Positions 12,201 to 25,434 of a stretch of DNA of 64,000 bases are shown piece after piece. The notes beneath the pieces were generated by a model. The model had not been told where the DNA came from and did no database searches. It worked only from the letters and a program-made list of their open reading frames with translations. The position numbers and the translations under genes are program-made. Positions within the stretch are counted from its first letter, which is position 1. Every line of letters begins with the position of its first letter. This DNA comes from Campylorhamphus procurvoides (taxonomy: Eukaryota; Chordata; Aves; Passeriformes; Dendrocolaptidae): the NCBI GenBank assembly GCA_013396655.1, contig WBMV01000269.1:124001-188000 (forward strand). The letters run 5' to 3'.

Positions 12201-15200
12201 GGACTTGGTGCTTTTCTTCGTGTATAAATGACTAAACCCATGATATTTTATTCTGATGTGAAAGAGTTATCTTAGTATTCCTCCTGGTACGTAAATACTG
12301 TTTGCCATCTGTCTCCAAGAAGCACCCCAGCCCTGTGCTGGAGGCGAAATAAGAGACCCAGAGATGTGTATAGAGCAAAAGCAGAGATTGGAGAGGCACA
12401 AACATGATCTTCTGCCCCCTCTGCCTGGGCTCCAGTTCCATAAATGAACATTTTAAAGCTGCATTTCCCCAGGTATCCCTGAGAACTCATTCAGAGAAAG
12501 GCTGCCCTACATTTACTGTCTTGTACTGAGAGCTTTCCTTGAGCAGCTGCACTGGCAGCTCCTCCTGCTCTCAGCAGATGCTTCTGATGAGCCTTCAGGG
12601 CACTCCAACACCATCTCGAGTCTTACACACAAAAAACCCTCAGCATTTCTACTCCTTCCCTGAAAAAAGGCAGAGACTTGACCTCGGTTACACTGTACAG
12701 AGGCTATTTTAATAACAGGGTGGTAATAATGTACTTATTTTCAATGGAGAAATAGGCATCAAGGGGAAATTTTTTGGAGGGGCAAGAGAGGTGTACAGAG
12801 ATGCTTTTGCCAAGCTTTTTTGGTCTATTAAAACCTACCAGTGTTGTTTGGCAGAAGGGAGTTGGTAAGTTGAAACTTCAGGAAGAACCAGACAGTGCAG
12901 TGTGGTTTAAACAACAAAAGCTGCTTTGCTTACAGAATAAAAAGGTAGGATAAGGTGGAGTACAGAGGGTAGGAACTGAACCCAGCCATCTGTGCTGAAG
13001 AGAGAGGAGCCAAAATCAACAGCACAAAGAGAGCTGGACTGATTTTGCTGAAGGTTTAACTCCAGCTAAAAGCCACTTGACAATAGCAGAGGGAAAAGGG
13101 TGTAGCTGGGAAAAGCAAGTTACACAGGCACAATTAACGGGGACACCAATTAAAGAGGGGCATTCCCATCATCTCAGGACCTTCAGCAGCAAAGCTGTGC
13201 TCACACAAGGCACAGCAATTATTCCTACCTGAACCCCACCCAGCCCACCAGGACTTCAAAGCAAAGCCAAGCTTGAGGAATTCAGCCTCTCACATCAAAA
13301 AAGGTTGGCTCCCAGTCATTAAGAGGCTGAGGAAAGAATCTTCTCTGTGAATGCAGCACAGTAGGATTATGCCAGAACTGGACTGTAAACTCTGTGAAGG
13401 ACTGAACCTTACTAGGAGTTTATTTATGATGAATCCAGACTCTTATCTACTGAACTGCCCTGTAGAGCCACTACTACAACCTTCATAAAAACAGCAGGAC
13501 AGGAAGGATTTATAATAGGTGCTAATATATCTTCATAGGACATAAACCCACATCAATTGGGAAGGCAGCTGACCTTCAGCCAGCAAAGTGCTCCAGTGAC
13601 TCATAAACAAGTCACATAGTCAAGCTGAGATCAAAATTCTTATAAGCATCGTGATAAACACAGAGTGGGAAGCTACTTAGTCACTCAGAATAAAGCACAG
13701 AGCTCTATGGATGAGAAAAACACCTGCAAACACAACATTTCACTTACAACACTCATTGGACTTACCTAGATTTAAGAAATTCTCCAAGAATGGGAGTTCT
13801 GCCTTCTTTTTTGCAAAAATTCTGTTCTAAATCCACCCCTAACTACATAAAAACCTTCTCCCTGAACTCAACAAGTTCTTCACTCTCCCTCTTTCCTTTA
13901 TTTCTGTCCTTGCAGCAGGGCCAGCTGAAAGCAATGCTCCTGAGAGAGCAGCATTTTGGGAAAGTACAACTGCAGTGGTGCCCCTGCCACTAAAAACCTG
14001 CATTTCTTATTCCTGTAATCCTCAGCTTTTGGGAGACATGTATTATTTAATATTTAATATTTTACTAAAAAGGTAAATAGATGGAATAAATAAGAAGAGA
14101 AATAAAATAGAAAGTTCTGCCTAAACATCATATAAATTTTTATATAAACCATGTTGTCTTATATGATTTTCCCTCTTTTTTTTTTTCTTCTTTTTTTAAT
14201 GGAGGAAAAGAGAGAAAGAAAAGCTGAGTTACAGGTAACACGACTGCCATCTTAAGAGTTATTGTATAATTAAAATTCATTTCCTAGCATGAAGTTTTGG
14301 AATCAGTGACACTGTGAGCACCAGGGAAATGTATATCATTCACAGTGTGAAGAAGAGAAGTCCATTCATTATTTCACACATATGGTATGCTAACAGGTCT
14401 AAATTATACATTAGGAAGCTTCATGGCATATCTGTTAATCCTTGGACAAAAAGCACTAAGAAATTTGGTTTGTGTCAGGAGTACGGAGATTCTCTGTGCT
14501 TGCAGGCTCTACATACAAGGTCAGTGGGGGCTATCAAATATTTCTAATATATATAGCTTTCACATTTTAATTCTGAAGAAGAAAACTCCAGGGAGATTCC
14601 TAAGAGAGAGTATTTTGAGAAGACTTGGAATGAATAATGCTGAAAGATCAGAGGCTCTTCTTTGTATGCCAGCCCTTTTTAATATACTTTGCATATCTGC
14701 TTTTAAAAGAAATCCTGGGCCAATATGTTTAACAAGTGACATCTTTCTGAGCCCTGAGAAAATACTGGAATCAAACAGAAGTTCTAAAGATACAGTAATT
14801 CAGTGACTAACAATAAGCTTGGCACTTCTGAACAGCAAAGGAGGATGGTGGGTTATCAATTCTCTTAGTTTAAGGAAAAATATGATTTCCCTGCAGGAAA
14901 GTAATTCACTTCCCATGCTCTACATCCCTCCCTTTACTAAGGAAAATCATATTTATAAGTGCAGTCAATGCCAGTGATTTCAATACTCCTTCCTACACTG
15001 ATGAATAACGAAATTAATGCAGGCCCATGCTAGGAATTCAGAACTACTTCAAGGCTTTATTATGTTTATTACCAAATACCTCCAGCCAAGTGATACATGT
15101 TTTTCATCTCTGAATTGGCAACAGAATAAGTAAGAAAATATTTAATGTGGGTATCAGTTCAGGCAGTGTCTGCTGCCTCCAGTCATCCAACACCTTGTTT

Positions 15201-16469
15201 TCACTCTTCAAAAGAGTTTGTTTTTTTCTAGAGGGAATACAAGGCAAATCACTTTCAACCATAAGGCAGGTGGCAAGGATGCTACAGGGTTTGGATGGTG
15301 AGATAATTGGGCAAGTTATAAATTATTATTAAAGTTATAATTGGGCAAGAAGAAGTGGTGAACCAGCCCTCTTTAGTCAGGAGAACCAGACCTTTGCTCC
15401 AGGGGCTCTTCCTGCAGCAGCTCTCCATTAAAGACCTGCCTGCCCCACTGGAAGATGAAGCTCCCAAACCATAAAAAATAAAAATAAATTAAATAAAATT
15501 AAATAATTAAATAAAAGAAATTAAATAAAAATAAATTATTTCATAGAGCCTCATCTGCAAGAGGGCAATTGAGGGAGAGCTTGAGACACTGGCAATTTGC
15601 CTGTACTTTACAAACCTAATGTGTCCTTTGCTTATTAAGATGGACAAAACATTCCCTACTTGTTTGGCCAAAGTTGTTGACAAAACAGGGATGTTTATTT
15701 TAACAACCTTAAATCCAAGGACAATCCAAAGAGAAAGGAGCAGGAGAACAAGCTGCTTCACAGAGCATTAAAAAATCCATCATATTGATGGAGCTCTCTT
15801 CTCCAGGGAACCAGGAGAAAAATCCAACACAAGATACAGAAGCCAATCCTGCTTCCAAATATCTGCATCACTTAGAGCTGGGCCACAGAACAGATTTTGT
15901 GTTTACTTGAATACCCATTTCATTGACTCAGTTGTTCATGTCTTAGCTGGATTTTAAGAATTATCTGGTTTGCTTTGAGAAAAGGAGTGGCCAGACTACA
16001 TTTTCTTGACTAATACTACTATTTATATTTATTAAGCATAAACTATTGCTTATGTTTATATTATTATGTATTTTAAGCCACTTTATGTCACTCATTTATT
16101 TATTTGTTTGCCTGTCTGTGTGGTTTGTTGGTTTTGGCCAGAAAATAAAACCTTTTTCAGAAGAGAAACAATTATTTCCTTGGACATCCCATCCAGCTCT
16201 TTCTCTGGGTAGATGTTTGTGTGGAGATAGGGGAGCATCAACTGAGATTCTAGGTTTTTAGTGAAATAAATGTGTGTACAACCATATATGCAAGATATGA
16301 ACAATTAGAATGTTCTATTTATAACTGCCTACTCAAAAAAAAGAGAGCTGTACATTTGTAAATTCTTATATATATTTACTTTTCATGTATAGTTTCAGTG
16401 GAAGGGCTGCACAAACTCGAGCTGCCAAGCTGCAGGAAGCAGCAAACACTTTGGGGCTCAGATGCCCTT
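12201..16469. other. unique DNA, no gene seen
   Basis: No convincing exon, RNA or mobile element. A pyrimidine-rich T-run tract lies at about 14170-14206, and an (AAATA)-type low-complexity tract (listed separately) at 15471. The longest frame, 139 codons at 14387-14806 (+), shows no domain, no coding-type codon texture and no flanking splice signal that stands out. Confidence 0.5.
15471..15540. repeat. A/T low-complexity (AAATA/AAATT)n tract
   Basis: About 70 bases made almost only of A and T in irregular AAATA and AAATT units. It is simple low-complexity DNA. It follows unique sequence, with no LINE or SINE body recognised upstream, so it does not read as a retrotransposon tail. Confidence 0.85.
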
Positions 16470-16700
16470 CACGTTTTCAATTCAGTAACTTTTTACTGCA
16501 GAGCTACAGAGCTCAACCCATTGGGTATTTGTGCTGAGCCATTTCCTATTAAATAAATTACTTTTTCATTTAATAATGGCAGTACAACATTGCCCATTGG
16601 CAGCGATAGCTACTCGAGCTAAGGTCAAGGTTGCTGAAGCAAAGCTACTGATTTAAATGTAAGATTGTACAACAAAAATTACATTTTTTTTAGGGCAGCC
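16470..16700. promoter_or_regulatory. candidate conserved non-coding element
   Basis: A unique block with a CACGTT motif near 16471, ATTAAATAAATTA and CATTTAATAATGG cores at 16550-16577, and CpGs in AGCGAT and CTCGAG at about 16603-16618. No repeat or coherent frame is present. The call is inferred from composition and motif density. Confidence 0.32.
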
Positions 16701-17931
16701 ACATTTTGGATATGCAAGCAGCATAAAAAAGTTAAGCCACACTGTACATGTTATCTTGGCTGCTAAACCAAAAGATTTGTATGGATGATATGAAAAAAAT
16801 TCAAAGCTAAAATTCTTTGTGGGGAAAAACAAAAACAAAACAAGGAAAAGAATCATGAAAATTGCAGCAGCCCCAGTGTGAAATCTAGACCATGCAGGCA
16901 GCTCATCACAAGATTTTACCCTCTGCTACTGGAGGGGTAACATCTGTATACAGAACACAGCTCACATCCTTTGCAGAAAGGTTTTAATTAAAAGTCCTGG
17001 GTGATGAATTACTCAGGCTAAAAGCAGTAAGCAATCAAGATGGGACAGAAATATTGAAAAGAACCAGTTAAAACCCAGAAAACAGCATAAGCAAAAGATC
17101 TATATCCAGCAGAGGGAAAACACTTAGAGAAGCCCTACTGCACTTGATAGCATCAGGGCAAGAGCAGAATATCTGAAGATAAAAAAGAGTTATCCTGACA
17201 CATCCAGGGATTGAAAAGAGCAGAAATGTGGACAAGGTAAAGCAAAAAATTCTTCATCAACGTGGCAGAAAAGAGAGCTGGAAGGGAAGGGGCTGGAAGC
17301 ATCTGAAAGGACATTATAGGTACATTGCCTCACTTTGCCTTACACTTTAAATAGGAAAATCAGACAAAGTAATATAAAAAGAGATTAAAGAGAAACACAG
17401 TCAGGACTTCAAAAAGGCACTTTCTGAATTAAAAATACATCCAGCAGCTTTCATCTAAGATCTGGCATTTGCAAATGAAGGGAAAAAAGCCTGCACCCAT
17501 TTTGTGTCAAGCAGGATGACATCCTACAGAATGAGGAGTGCCAGCCTCTATACACCAGCTCTGTAAGGCACTTTGATGCCCATTTCCCCTTGATTGCATC
17601 TCTTGGGCACGTTGGCAGGGCAAGAACAGAGGGGAGGGAGCAGAAAATATGTGTTTTATCACTGTGTGTCTGTTTGGCCAAAAGAACATTGGCATTTCTG
17701 CCATGGGGGCTTTGCCCATAAAGGGATGGGAAGAATGGCTTTGATTTTTGACCTGAAACACCACGTTTTTCCAAAGCAGCAGATTTCAAACAGTTTCTTT
17801 TTGAAACTGCTTAATTGCCAACATTGCAAAAGATAAATCTGGGGGATTTTTTAACTCCAGCTTAAGTAGTTGGCTGTCATTCTATTTGACCTCTTTGAAA
17901 AGACCTCCACTTGTCCTAATTAGAGATTGCC
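16701..17931. other. unique DNA upstream of CR1 pair
   Basis: No gene is recognised. Overlapping frames on both strands at 17.45-17.84 kb have no family motif. Purine-rich sequence at 17000-17440 is unremarkable. Confidence 0.5.
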
Positions 17932-18040
17932 CAGAATATCCTGAGCTGGAAGGGACACACAAGGATCAAGGAGTCCAACTCTCCAGTGGATGGCCTGTAG
18001 AGGGATCACACCCATGACCTTGGGGCTGTCAGTGCTGACC
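17932..18040 (-). mobile_element. CR1 LINE 3'-end fragment, minus strand
   Basis: Read on the minus strand, this is the 3' terminus of a CR1 non-LTR retrotransposon. On the + strand it shows the familiar opening AGAATATCCTGAGCTGGAAG and a GGATCAAGGAGTCCAACT stretch, followed by a GATCACACCCATGACCTTGG block seen in avian CR1 3' regions. CR1 copies are normally 5'-truncated, as here. It lies directly beside an opposite-strand CR1 copy and forms an inverted pair with it. The boundary near 18040 is approximate. Confidence 0.85.
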
Positions 18041-18307
18041 AGCACCCAGGGAAGGGCTGGGGCTGTGTCAGGGCAGGGTCAGGTGGGATCTCAGGGAAAG
18101 GTTCTTCCCCCAGAGGGTGGTGGGCACTGCCCAGGCTCCCCAGGGCAGTGGGCACAGCCCCAAGGCTGCCAGAGCTCCAGGAGGGTTTGGATGATGCTCT
18201 GAGGCACAGGGGGTGACTCTTGGGGATGATCCTGGGCAGGGATAAGGGTTGGACTCGATGATCCTTGGGGGTCCCTTCCAGCTCAGCATATTCTGGAATT
18301 CTGTGAT
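18041..18307 (+). mobile_element. CR1 LINE 3'-end fragment, plus strand
   Basis: A 5'-truncated CR1 copy. It carries the conserved 3'-region signature: GGATCTCAGGGAAAGGTTCT near 18088, a GGGTGGTGGGCACTGCCCAG stretch near 18115, then GGTTGGACTCGATGATCCTT and CCCTTCCAGCTCAGC before the terminal short repeat ending ATTCTGTGATT. There is no intact reading frame, and the ORF on the opposite strand is a shadow of this repeat. The copy resembles CR1 subfamilies common in neoavian genomes. It is inactive because it lacks nearly all of ORF2. Confidence 0.92.
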
Positions 18308-21300
18308 TAGATGTTTTCATCCACTATGTTTGACAACACGTAGGTTGCTGCAGGAGAAAGGTGGGTTCATCACCAAAGACAAAAGAGTGCAGAACTGGGA
18401 GGAGGAGGGATAAGCATCAAATACCCTCTGTGTTACAAAAGGACAAGTGCAGCTCCAAAGGCTGAAATGCTGCTAACCATTGGTAGGGGGGCCCTGACAC
18501 TGAGGAGGGCTGATCCTGAACGAATTCAAAGAATTTGAATTTGAACCCCAGGAGGGGTTCTTTCTCACTATATTTGCTAAAGGCTACTAGAAAGATAGCA
18601 AGCTATGCAGGCTTGCATATTACAAAGACATGGCACTTCTTGGGAAATCCGGGTCATGCAGGAAAATAAAATCCCTATGAAGATACATTTCAGAGCAGCA
18701 TCAAGAGCAAGTTAACAGGGTTTTATCTGGGGCATTATTCAGGCTTAATGCACTGTAAATACAAGTGTTCTTCCAGGTTTTTGTTTATGTCTATTATTAA
18801 AATAAAAGGTTGTAGTTGTGCTGTTCAGCTTGGTTATTGAAGATAAATAATTTTCAAGGTATTTTATCTCAACCTGAACTTGAATCTGTGGAGAAAAAGC
18901 ATTTAACTGCTTAAAAGGAAGGTATTACTTGCCTGAATACAGCAAAAATAGCCACAGCCTATACACCTGTGTAAATTTAACATAGCAGACACTGCTATTT
19001 TGTTATTATTTATTTAAGTGTGGCCCATAAAACTTATCTCTGTGACTTCATATGATCCACCACCATCCACACTGGAAAATGAGTATTTATTCACTGTGAG
19101 GAGAAAATTCCTGAAACAACCTCTTCCCCACCCGGGTTTTCCAATAGGATTTATTGGATTACTTTCCAGTAGAACCTAATATTTAGTCTCCTAAACATTT
19201 TGGAGCTGTATTTTGAATTTCCTTAGACTTGTCACAGATGTTAAGGTCACAGCAAAAAGGAGTCCTCAAGATGGCAAAGAAATTCTCAGGAATTTACATA
19301 TGGCAAACTGAAGCAATTGCTGTTTACAAAAGATGTTGTGATTGTTATTTCTAATTGCAGCATTTACAAACAGATAACCATTGTGTAACCTTCTTTAAAG
19401 CATATATTTGAAGAGAAATTGGCAATAGACAACGAATCTCTTTGATTTGTGAAAGGTGTGAAAGAAAGTGAAACTGGCTCCTCTGAATTGGTACCTTCTG
19501 TGTAATTACTGGTAGAAGAAACACCCCAGTCTGAGGATAAACTGCTACGAGGTGCTGAAAAGCCTAAAATAATTTGTTGGATCATCAATGTGAAATTGTA
19601 CTAAAGAATAAATTAAATCACTGTATCCTGAGAGGTGAACAGATATTCTGCATGGGATATCGATTCCTGCAGATGAAACCAAAAATTCATCTCTCCAGAA
19701 AGACAGAGGTATAAGATCTCTATGTATTTAAATGTTTCAATATGCATTTACTGGTTTATACTATGGTGCCTTCTTTATAGGCATGAGTCACAGAGATCAC
19801 AGAGAATATAGGAGAATAAATTCTCTATTTCACCTAAACATCTGGAGGGCTCAACATTTACCCCACTCCCACTTGTGCTACATTATCACTTGGCCCTATA
19901 TTTTTGGGGTTTTTTTCCTAGTCCTTTCATCATTTTTTCATTGCTTCCTGTCCAAGGCTGCCTTCAGGACTCAGTGCCTTTGTTCCATTAAACTGTGTGC
20001 AAGTGACTTTATTGATAGCCCTGCCACCTCACATCAGCATTTCACAGGCATTGAAATGCCTTTGACTCAGCTCCTGCAATAGGATTTTAAAGGGAGTGTC
20101 TTATTTGCCTTTTACTTGGAAAAAAAAATAGAAGTGAGACTTTAAAGGAAGAAAGGAAAGACTGGAAGCCAAGTAAAACATGAAAGGAGACAGGTGCCCT
20201 GCTGCAGGAATGAGGGTTCTGGGACTGCTGCCTGTCTGTAAGTCCTTCCATCCATGACTGCTGCTCAGCTAAGCTTCCAGCACCTCTCCATGCTACACCA
20301 ACTCCAGGAATTTTGGGGCAATCAGAGCATGGAAACAGGGACCCAAATGAAGGAAAGATGCTGAGGACACTTTGAGAAGCATCCAAAGCTTGAGCTGCTC
20401 ACCCTGTAAATTGGGCTTTATAAATTCTTACACGCCTTTCCCCCCCTCTATTTGCAGGAAAGCAACATGTAGATAGCACTTTTACACATTTGTGCACTGG
20501 AAGGAATGTGCATTCTGACCAGCTTATGCAACTAAGGGGAAAAAAACCCCAAAATTAAAGAGCTTATTGCTGTACACAGGATTAACACATTCTGCCTCAT
20601 TTTGGAAACAAATGCACATTCATCACTAGCCACCTCAATATTTGTCTAGAATCTGGTTCTGTACAAAAAGTACCTGCATTAGGTGGTTTTGCTGTCATTT
20701 ATAAACAGGCCATCTGTGCCCAATGAAACTGCAGAGTGCTGTCAAAGAACTGAACAAGACATGACCTCACATTTGATTTTTCATGCTTAATGTTAAAACC
20801 CCATAAAAATACATGAAAAGGAAGCTAGTCAATTGCTGAGAGAAAACCCATTCAACTTTCTAAGTGATTGGCTTTTCTCAAGAACTATTTACACATGCTA
20901 GTTAAGTTTTTATTGGGATAATCTGCACACCGACCTGGGGATACTCCTTTTTTTTCCCCAAAAAATCCATCTATGCCCTCCCAGCCAATACCAGACAAAC
21001 ACTGGCTACCACACTGCCACTTGAGTTTCTAAGTGACTTAGAGATGGTTTTAGAAAAGGAAAAACACTCCAATAGCTCATACTTAGTCTTTCCCCACCAG
21101 CCTGTGCTTGCAGTCACCAGTGTGCTCATCTTCAAAGGATGTTTTTGAGGCAGGAAAGGATCACCTTCCATATGAGAGGCCCCAAAACAGGCACATGAAG
21201 TACCTTGTGTGAGCAGCAATCTGTCCCAGCCTGTTTGCCTGGGAGCACCTGATGGGATGGTCCTATCCCAGTCAGTATGCAATCTGTCATTTCCACTCAT

Positions 21301-22259
21301 GCCAGAGGCAAACACAACCACACTGGATTCTTGGGACATTTACTCAGTCTGGAAAAAGACAATATCAACAGCATTTACAAGCCACCTGCCTTAGGAACAG
21401 GATGCCTCTGCAGTGACAAAGTGTCCCATCTTCCCTGGGAAGTGGCATGTTTTGTGCCACACAACTCTAACACGTGCCAGTTGAGATACCACTTATCAGA
21501 AGCATATTTAACCATTTTCAATACACTAACATTTTAAACCCAGGCTGAATATTCTAAACGCCAGGACAAGATCACAAACTGACAAAATGAGGGTTGAGCC
21601 ACAGCAGAATGAATTCACTGTTATGTTCTTGTCTCCCTTGTGGTGCTACTGACAAGAGAGAACATTCTTCACAATATTTTCTACTTTTTAGGAGTCAAAA
21701 CAGAATAGATATTCCAAGTGATCAGACAAATGAATAAATAGTGTGTGTAGTCACTGGCTGGGTATTGGATTGAACACAAAGCCTAAGGGGCTTTCCCACC
21801 ACATTCTGTTCTTCAGGGACAAGCAGCATTGCAAGACACAAAAATCAATTTTCCGTCCTTGCAACATTTACTTCAGTATTATCTCCTATTATGCTCTAAA
21901 AGACTTAAGCCAATAAAAACATAAGCTTAATAGAGTATTAGAAGGAAATTAGCTGTATGTTTTTTCCTACTATTTGCTGCTCCTTGCCCCATGATTGATT
22001 ACAGGTAGAATGTCTGTTTATTTACAGAGATTACATAGTTCTCAGCATATGCTGGCCTCAACCCTATTCTATTTTTCTTTCTGACTTAAAAAGGAGCAGG
22101 ATTAGATCTGTGATGGAAGCCTTACTGCACAGGAAGCATTGATTGGGGAGATTAACAATCCACTGTGGGGGCAAAAGGAATTTGTCATCACAGCCAAGCA
22201 GAACAGGTTACAAGAGAGTGTGTTGAGATGCCTTGTGTGTTTTCATTTGCCTCTGCCTT
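18308..22259. other. unique DNA, no gene seen
   Basis: No recognised element. A GC-richer patch at about 20180-20400 has a 99-codon minus-strand frame without a domain. The 116-codon frame at 19732-20082 (+) is rich in hydrophobic residues because the DNA is T-rich, and has no recognisable family. Confidence 0.5.
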
Positions 22260-22640
22260 TTTTGGCCAAAGTATAGGTTAAATAATATTAAATAAATAGT
22301 TTCATTGGGCCTTTATATTGCAGTTAAGCATTTACTAAAACTTGTTTACATGAGCCTCTTAAGTGTATTTATTTGTATGAATCGTCCACATATTTAAATG
22401 AACTTAGGTTAAGGATTCAATTACCTACAATGCAGCCCTAGTTACTCCCACAGAGCTCTGGATTTTTATGATAAATGTGGATTTTGTGCATTCAATTGCA
22501 CATATTGAAACTTGCACTTTTATTTACTGCCACCAAAGTATGCAAATTTGAAAGATTCTATTTAATTCTGAATAAAAATACTGTCGGAGACAACATTCCT
22601 AAGGTACTCTTAATTATCCAGTGCTTCACTAATTCCTCCT
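22260..22640. promoter_or_regulatory. candidate conserved non-coding element
   Basis: About 380 bp of unique sequence dense in ATTA/TAAT and octamer-like cores (for example GTATGCAAATTTG near 22539). It has CpGs at 22383 and 22585 and no repeat. TTAAATGAACTTAGGTTAAG near 22395 resembles a nuclear-receptor half-site context. The texture strongly suggests a conserved vertebrate enhancer, but this is inference until aligned to other birds. Confidence 0.42.
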
Positions 22641-25400
22641 GACAAACAGTATTTTAGCAGCTATTGTATTTTAAAGATTTGCAGTAATGGTGCTTGGAGA
22701 TTTTAGAGAATCAAAATTTGCATACTGTTTAGATTCCTGTTTAGATGATTGCAATTTGACATGTTGCAACAAGCTATTCCATTCCAGGGATAGCAAAAGA
22801 TTTGTGGAGTGGAGGTTATAGCTTTTACCAGATTAATTGATACCATGGAAAAAGCAGATAAATTTTCTAGTCTGTCTCAAGCAGACCAGAGGAAAAGCTT
22901 TTGTGCATGAAAGATTGTGTGCTGAAGGAGTTTAATGAATGACATTCCCTCCACCTAGAAACTCTCTCTTATTTATGTCCGTACAGCACCATCAGCAGTC
23001 CTGCTCACACTGGGGCACTTCTCTGGAGGGATAATGCAGCTGCTGCCCCTCCATCAGCCCCCCGAGCCATCCTTTCCTGCCAGAATCCAAATGTGACAGC
23101 AAAATTGCATAATTAGAGGTGCCATCTGAGAGCAGGAACAGCCCCTCGAAGGTCTGTGCAGTTGGGAGGTTTGCAGTGAACTCTGTGTTTTCAGTGAATG
23201 AGGGGGTTTGTGCTCCACTTGTTAACATTTGGTGGAAATTACACTCTTAAAGACATGATACATGAAATCATAGGGGGAAAATGTTCATTGTTTTACCTGC
23301 AATTGAGACAATTCTCACTGCACATTAATGTCAGTGTTTTCATCAGTATAAAACCACTCATTATTGCATGTGAACAAATGCAGTGTTAACCCTGCCTTAA
23401 ACAGGGCAGGAAACAGCAACATCAAAGGCAGTAGAGAAGCTCTGCTTAAACATATTTTACATTTTCAGCATTAAATCAGCTAAGAAAAATTGTGACATAG
23501 CCACACTGGAGCACTATTTCTCATAAATTTTAACATTTTTATTGTAATTTTGGGAAGTAACTTGAATTCTCTGTTTTTCTGTGTGGGCCTAATTACTTCA
23601 ACATTGTCTTTCTGTCAGCAAAATTAATGTGAAACATTTGTTTTGAAGAGGCTCTCTGGAAAACAATCACATTTTACTCATGTTCTTGTCTCAGATGTTT
23701 TTGGACTTGTAAAAGAGCATCTCCAATCAGAGGATGAGGGGAAATTCAGATTAATTCAGCCCCTTTTGCTGTGAGTACAGATGGGACTGTTTGCTGTGGC
23801 TGAAGAAGATTGAAAGGTGTCATTTAAAGGTGTGATGGGGATGTTTCACTCCTGACACCACATCCCTGAAAGTCTTTATGGGAATATCTGAGCTCCAAGT
23901 GATGTGCTTTTTGCATCCTCCACTGGAATGCTGGTCACACCTATTTGCAGCTCTTCCTTTGGTTTCCCTTGGGAAATTTGACCCAAAAATGGGGTCTGAA
24001 ACAGCACTTTGTACTTGGCAAGTATGGTTGAAATAGAGAGAAAAAATAACTTTTGTGATCCCGTGAAATAGGGAATTTTCCTGTGCCATTCACCAAAAGG
24101 ATGAAGTTACAGAGAAAAGGCTTTATTATGATAGATCAGATATTTTTATTAAATTTATTAACCTCTTGCTGTGAAACCAGGTTTGCCATAAAACTGTCTA
24201 GAGCTGCTCTTTAAAGAAATGCTCCGCAGGTAAATTCTCACTGTAATAAATATTGGTTTTTAAGTGTCAGATTAGAAAGCTGAGCATGCCAGCAGTAATT
24301 GCACTTGCAGAAAGGCACATCACTCCACACGGTGTAATGGTGGGGTAATGGAAGAGAGAGAAAAAGCCTTGCCAAGATTTAAGAGCTCCTTAATTCCAAA
24401 CGTGGCTCCACTACTGGCTGACCCCCAGGCAGCTTGAGTGAGATAATCCACTTCTTTTTTTATTGCATTTCCAGCCTAAGATTTGATCCTTTTCATGGGC
24501 AGAATTTGGTATGACATCATCTGTGCTGTCTTACCTCAGCAAGCCTAAAAGGTTAAACCCTGGGTGCTTTGCAGAAAGAGCTGCTGCCTTTGGAGTCCCA
24601 GGGGGGAACCCATGGAAGGCAGGAGGGGAGGCATCTCCCACCACAAGGAGCCTTTTGCTTTCCTCTCTATGGAAGATAATTAATACAAGCTTTACATCAA
24701 GTCATTCTGATAAGAAAAAAAGCCCAGACAAATTAGCTAGAAAATGCTTTGCAGAAATAGGAAAATAAGCAACTCGCTGTATATCATATTTTTTACAATG
24801 AGCTGTTTGCTTCTCAGTGCTGTCATGCCCTGGGGTCAGAATATGTTTTAATCATTGTATGTATTCATTCAGGTATCTGAAGAACTTTGAAAGCCACATG
24901 CCACGGCTTCACACAAATTTAATGACATTTATAGTGGTAAAAAAGGCTGAACAAAAAATTGCTGAGCTTTTTTGTTAAGTCTGGAGGCAAAAGAATGGAG
25001 CAGATCTGACAAGAACTGAGTCAGTGTGGTTCCAGGAGGAAGTTGAAAGGTCTTTATTTCTATGTCATTCCCTAAATCTTCCACAGTAGCTGAACCAAAA
25101 TGGGCTGCTCTTTTTATTTGGTTCAGAAACCCACATGGCAGAGTCTCACTGGGGACCAGGGAGCTGAAAACAGCAGGAAAAGGGGGAAGAATAGGACACT
25201 TGTCAATCTCCTGACACTGACCATGGAAAAACCTCCAGATTAACTGAAATTGAGCAGTGCTGCTCTCTCAAAGACATTACAGGGAATTAGATTGGTCACT
25301 GAGGTGCTTTGCTCCCTGTTTGTCTTTACACATTACGTTGCTTTTTCTCTCTTCCCAATCCCCTTTAAGAAACCTGTACGATTTCACAGAAAACCCTCTT
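22641..25400. other. unique DNA with a possible conserved block
   Basis: No gene or named repeat is visible. A weaker conserved-looking stretch lies at about 24110-24300 (TTTTTATTAAATTTATTAAC and nearby). A CAGCACCA half-site like that of REST occurs near 22985, but the rest of that motif does not match. Confidence 0.4.
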
Positions 25401-25434
25401 TCTTTCTAATTGTTTTGTTGCATTTTATTTTTAG

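Noticed and set aside
18006..18320. 104-codon minus-strand open frame
   Set aside because: It lies within the CR1 copy at 18041-18307 and has no independent support.
22983..23003. REST-like site beginning with CAGCACCA
   Set aside because: Only the left half-site matches; the central and right parts deviate at many positions.
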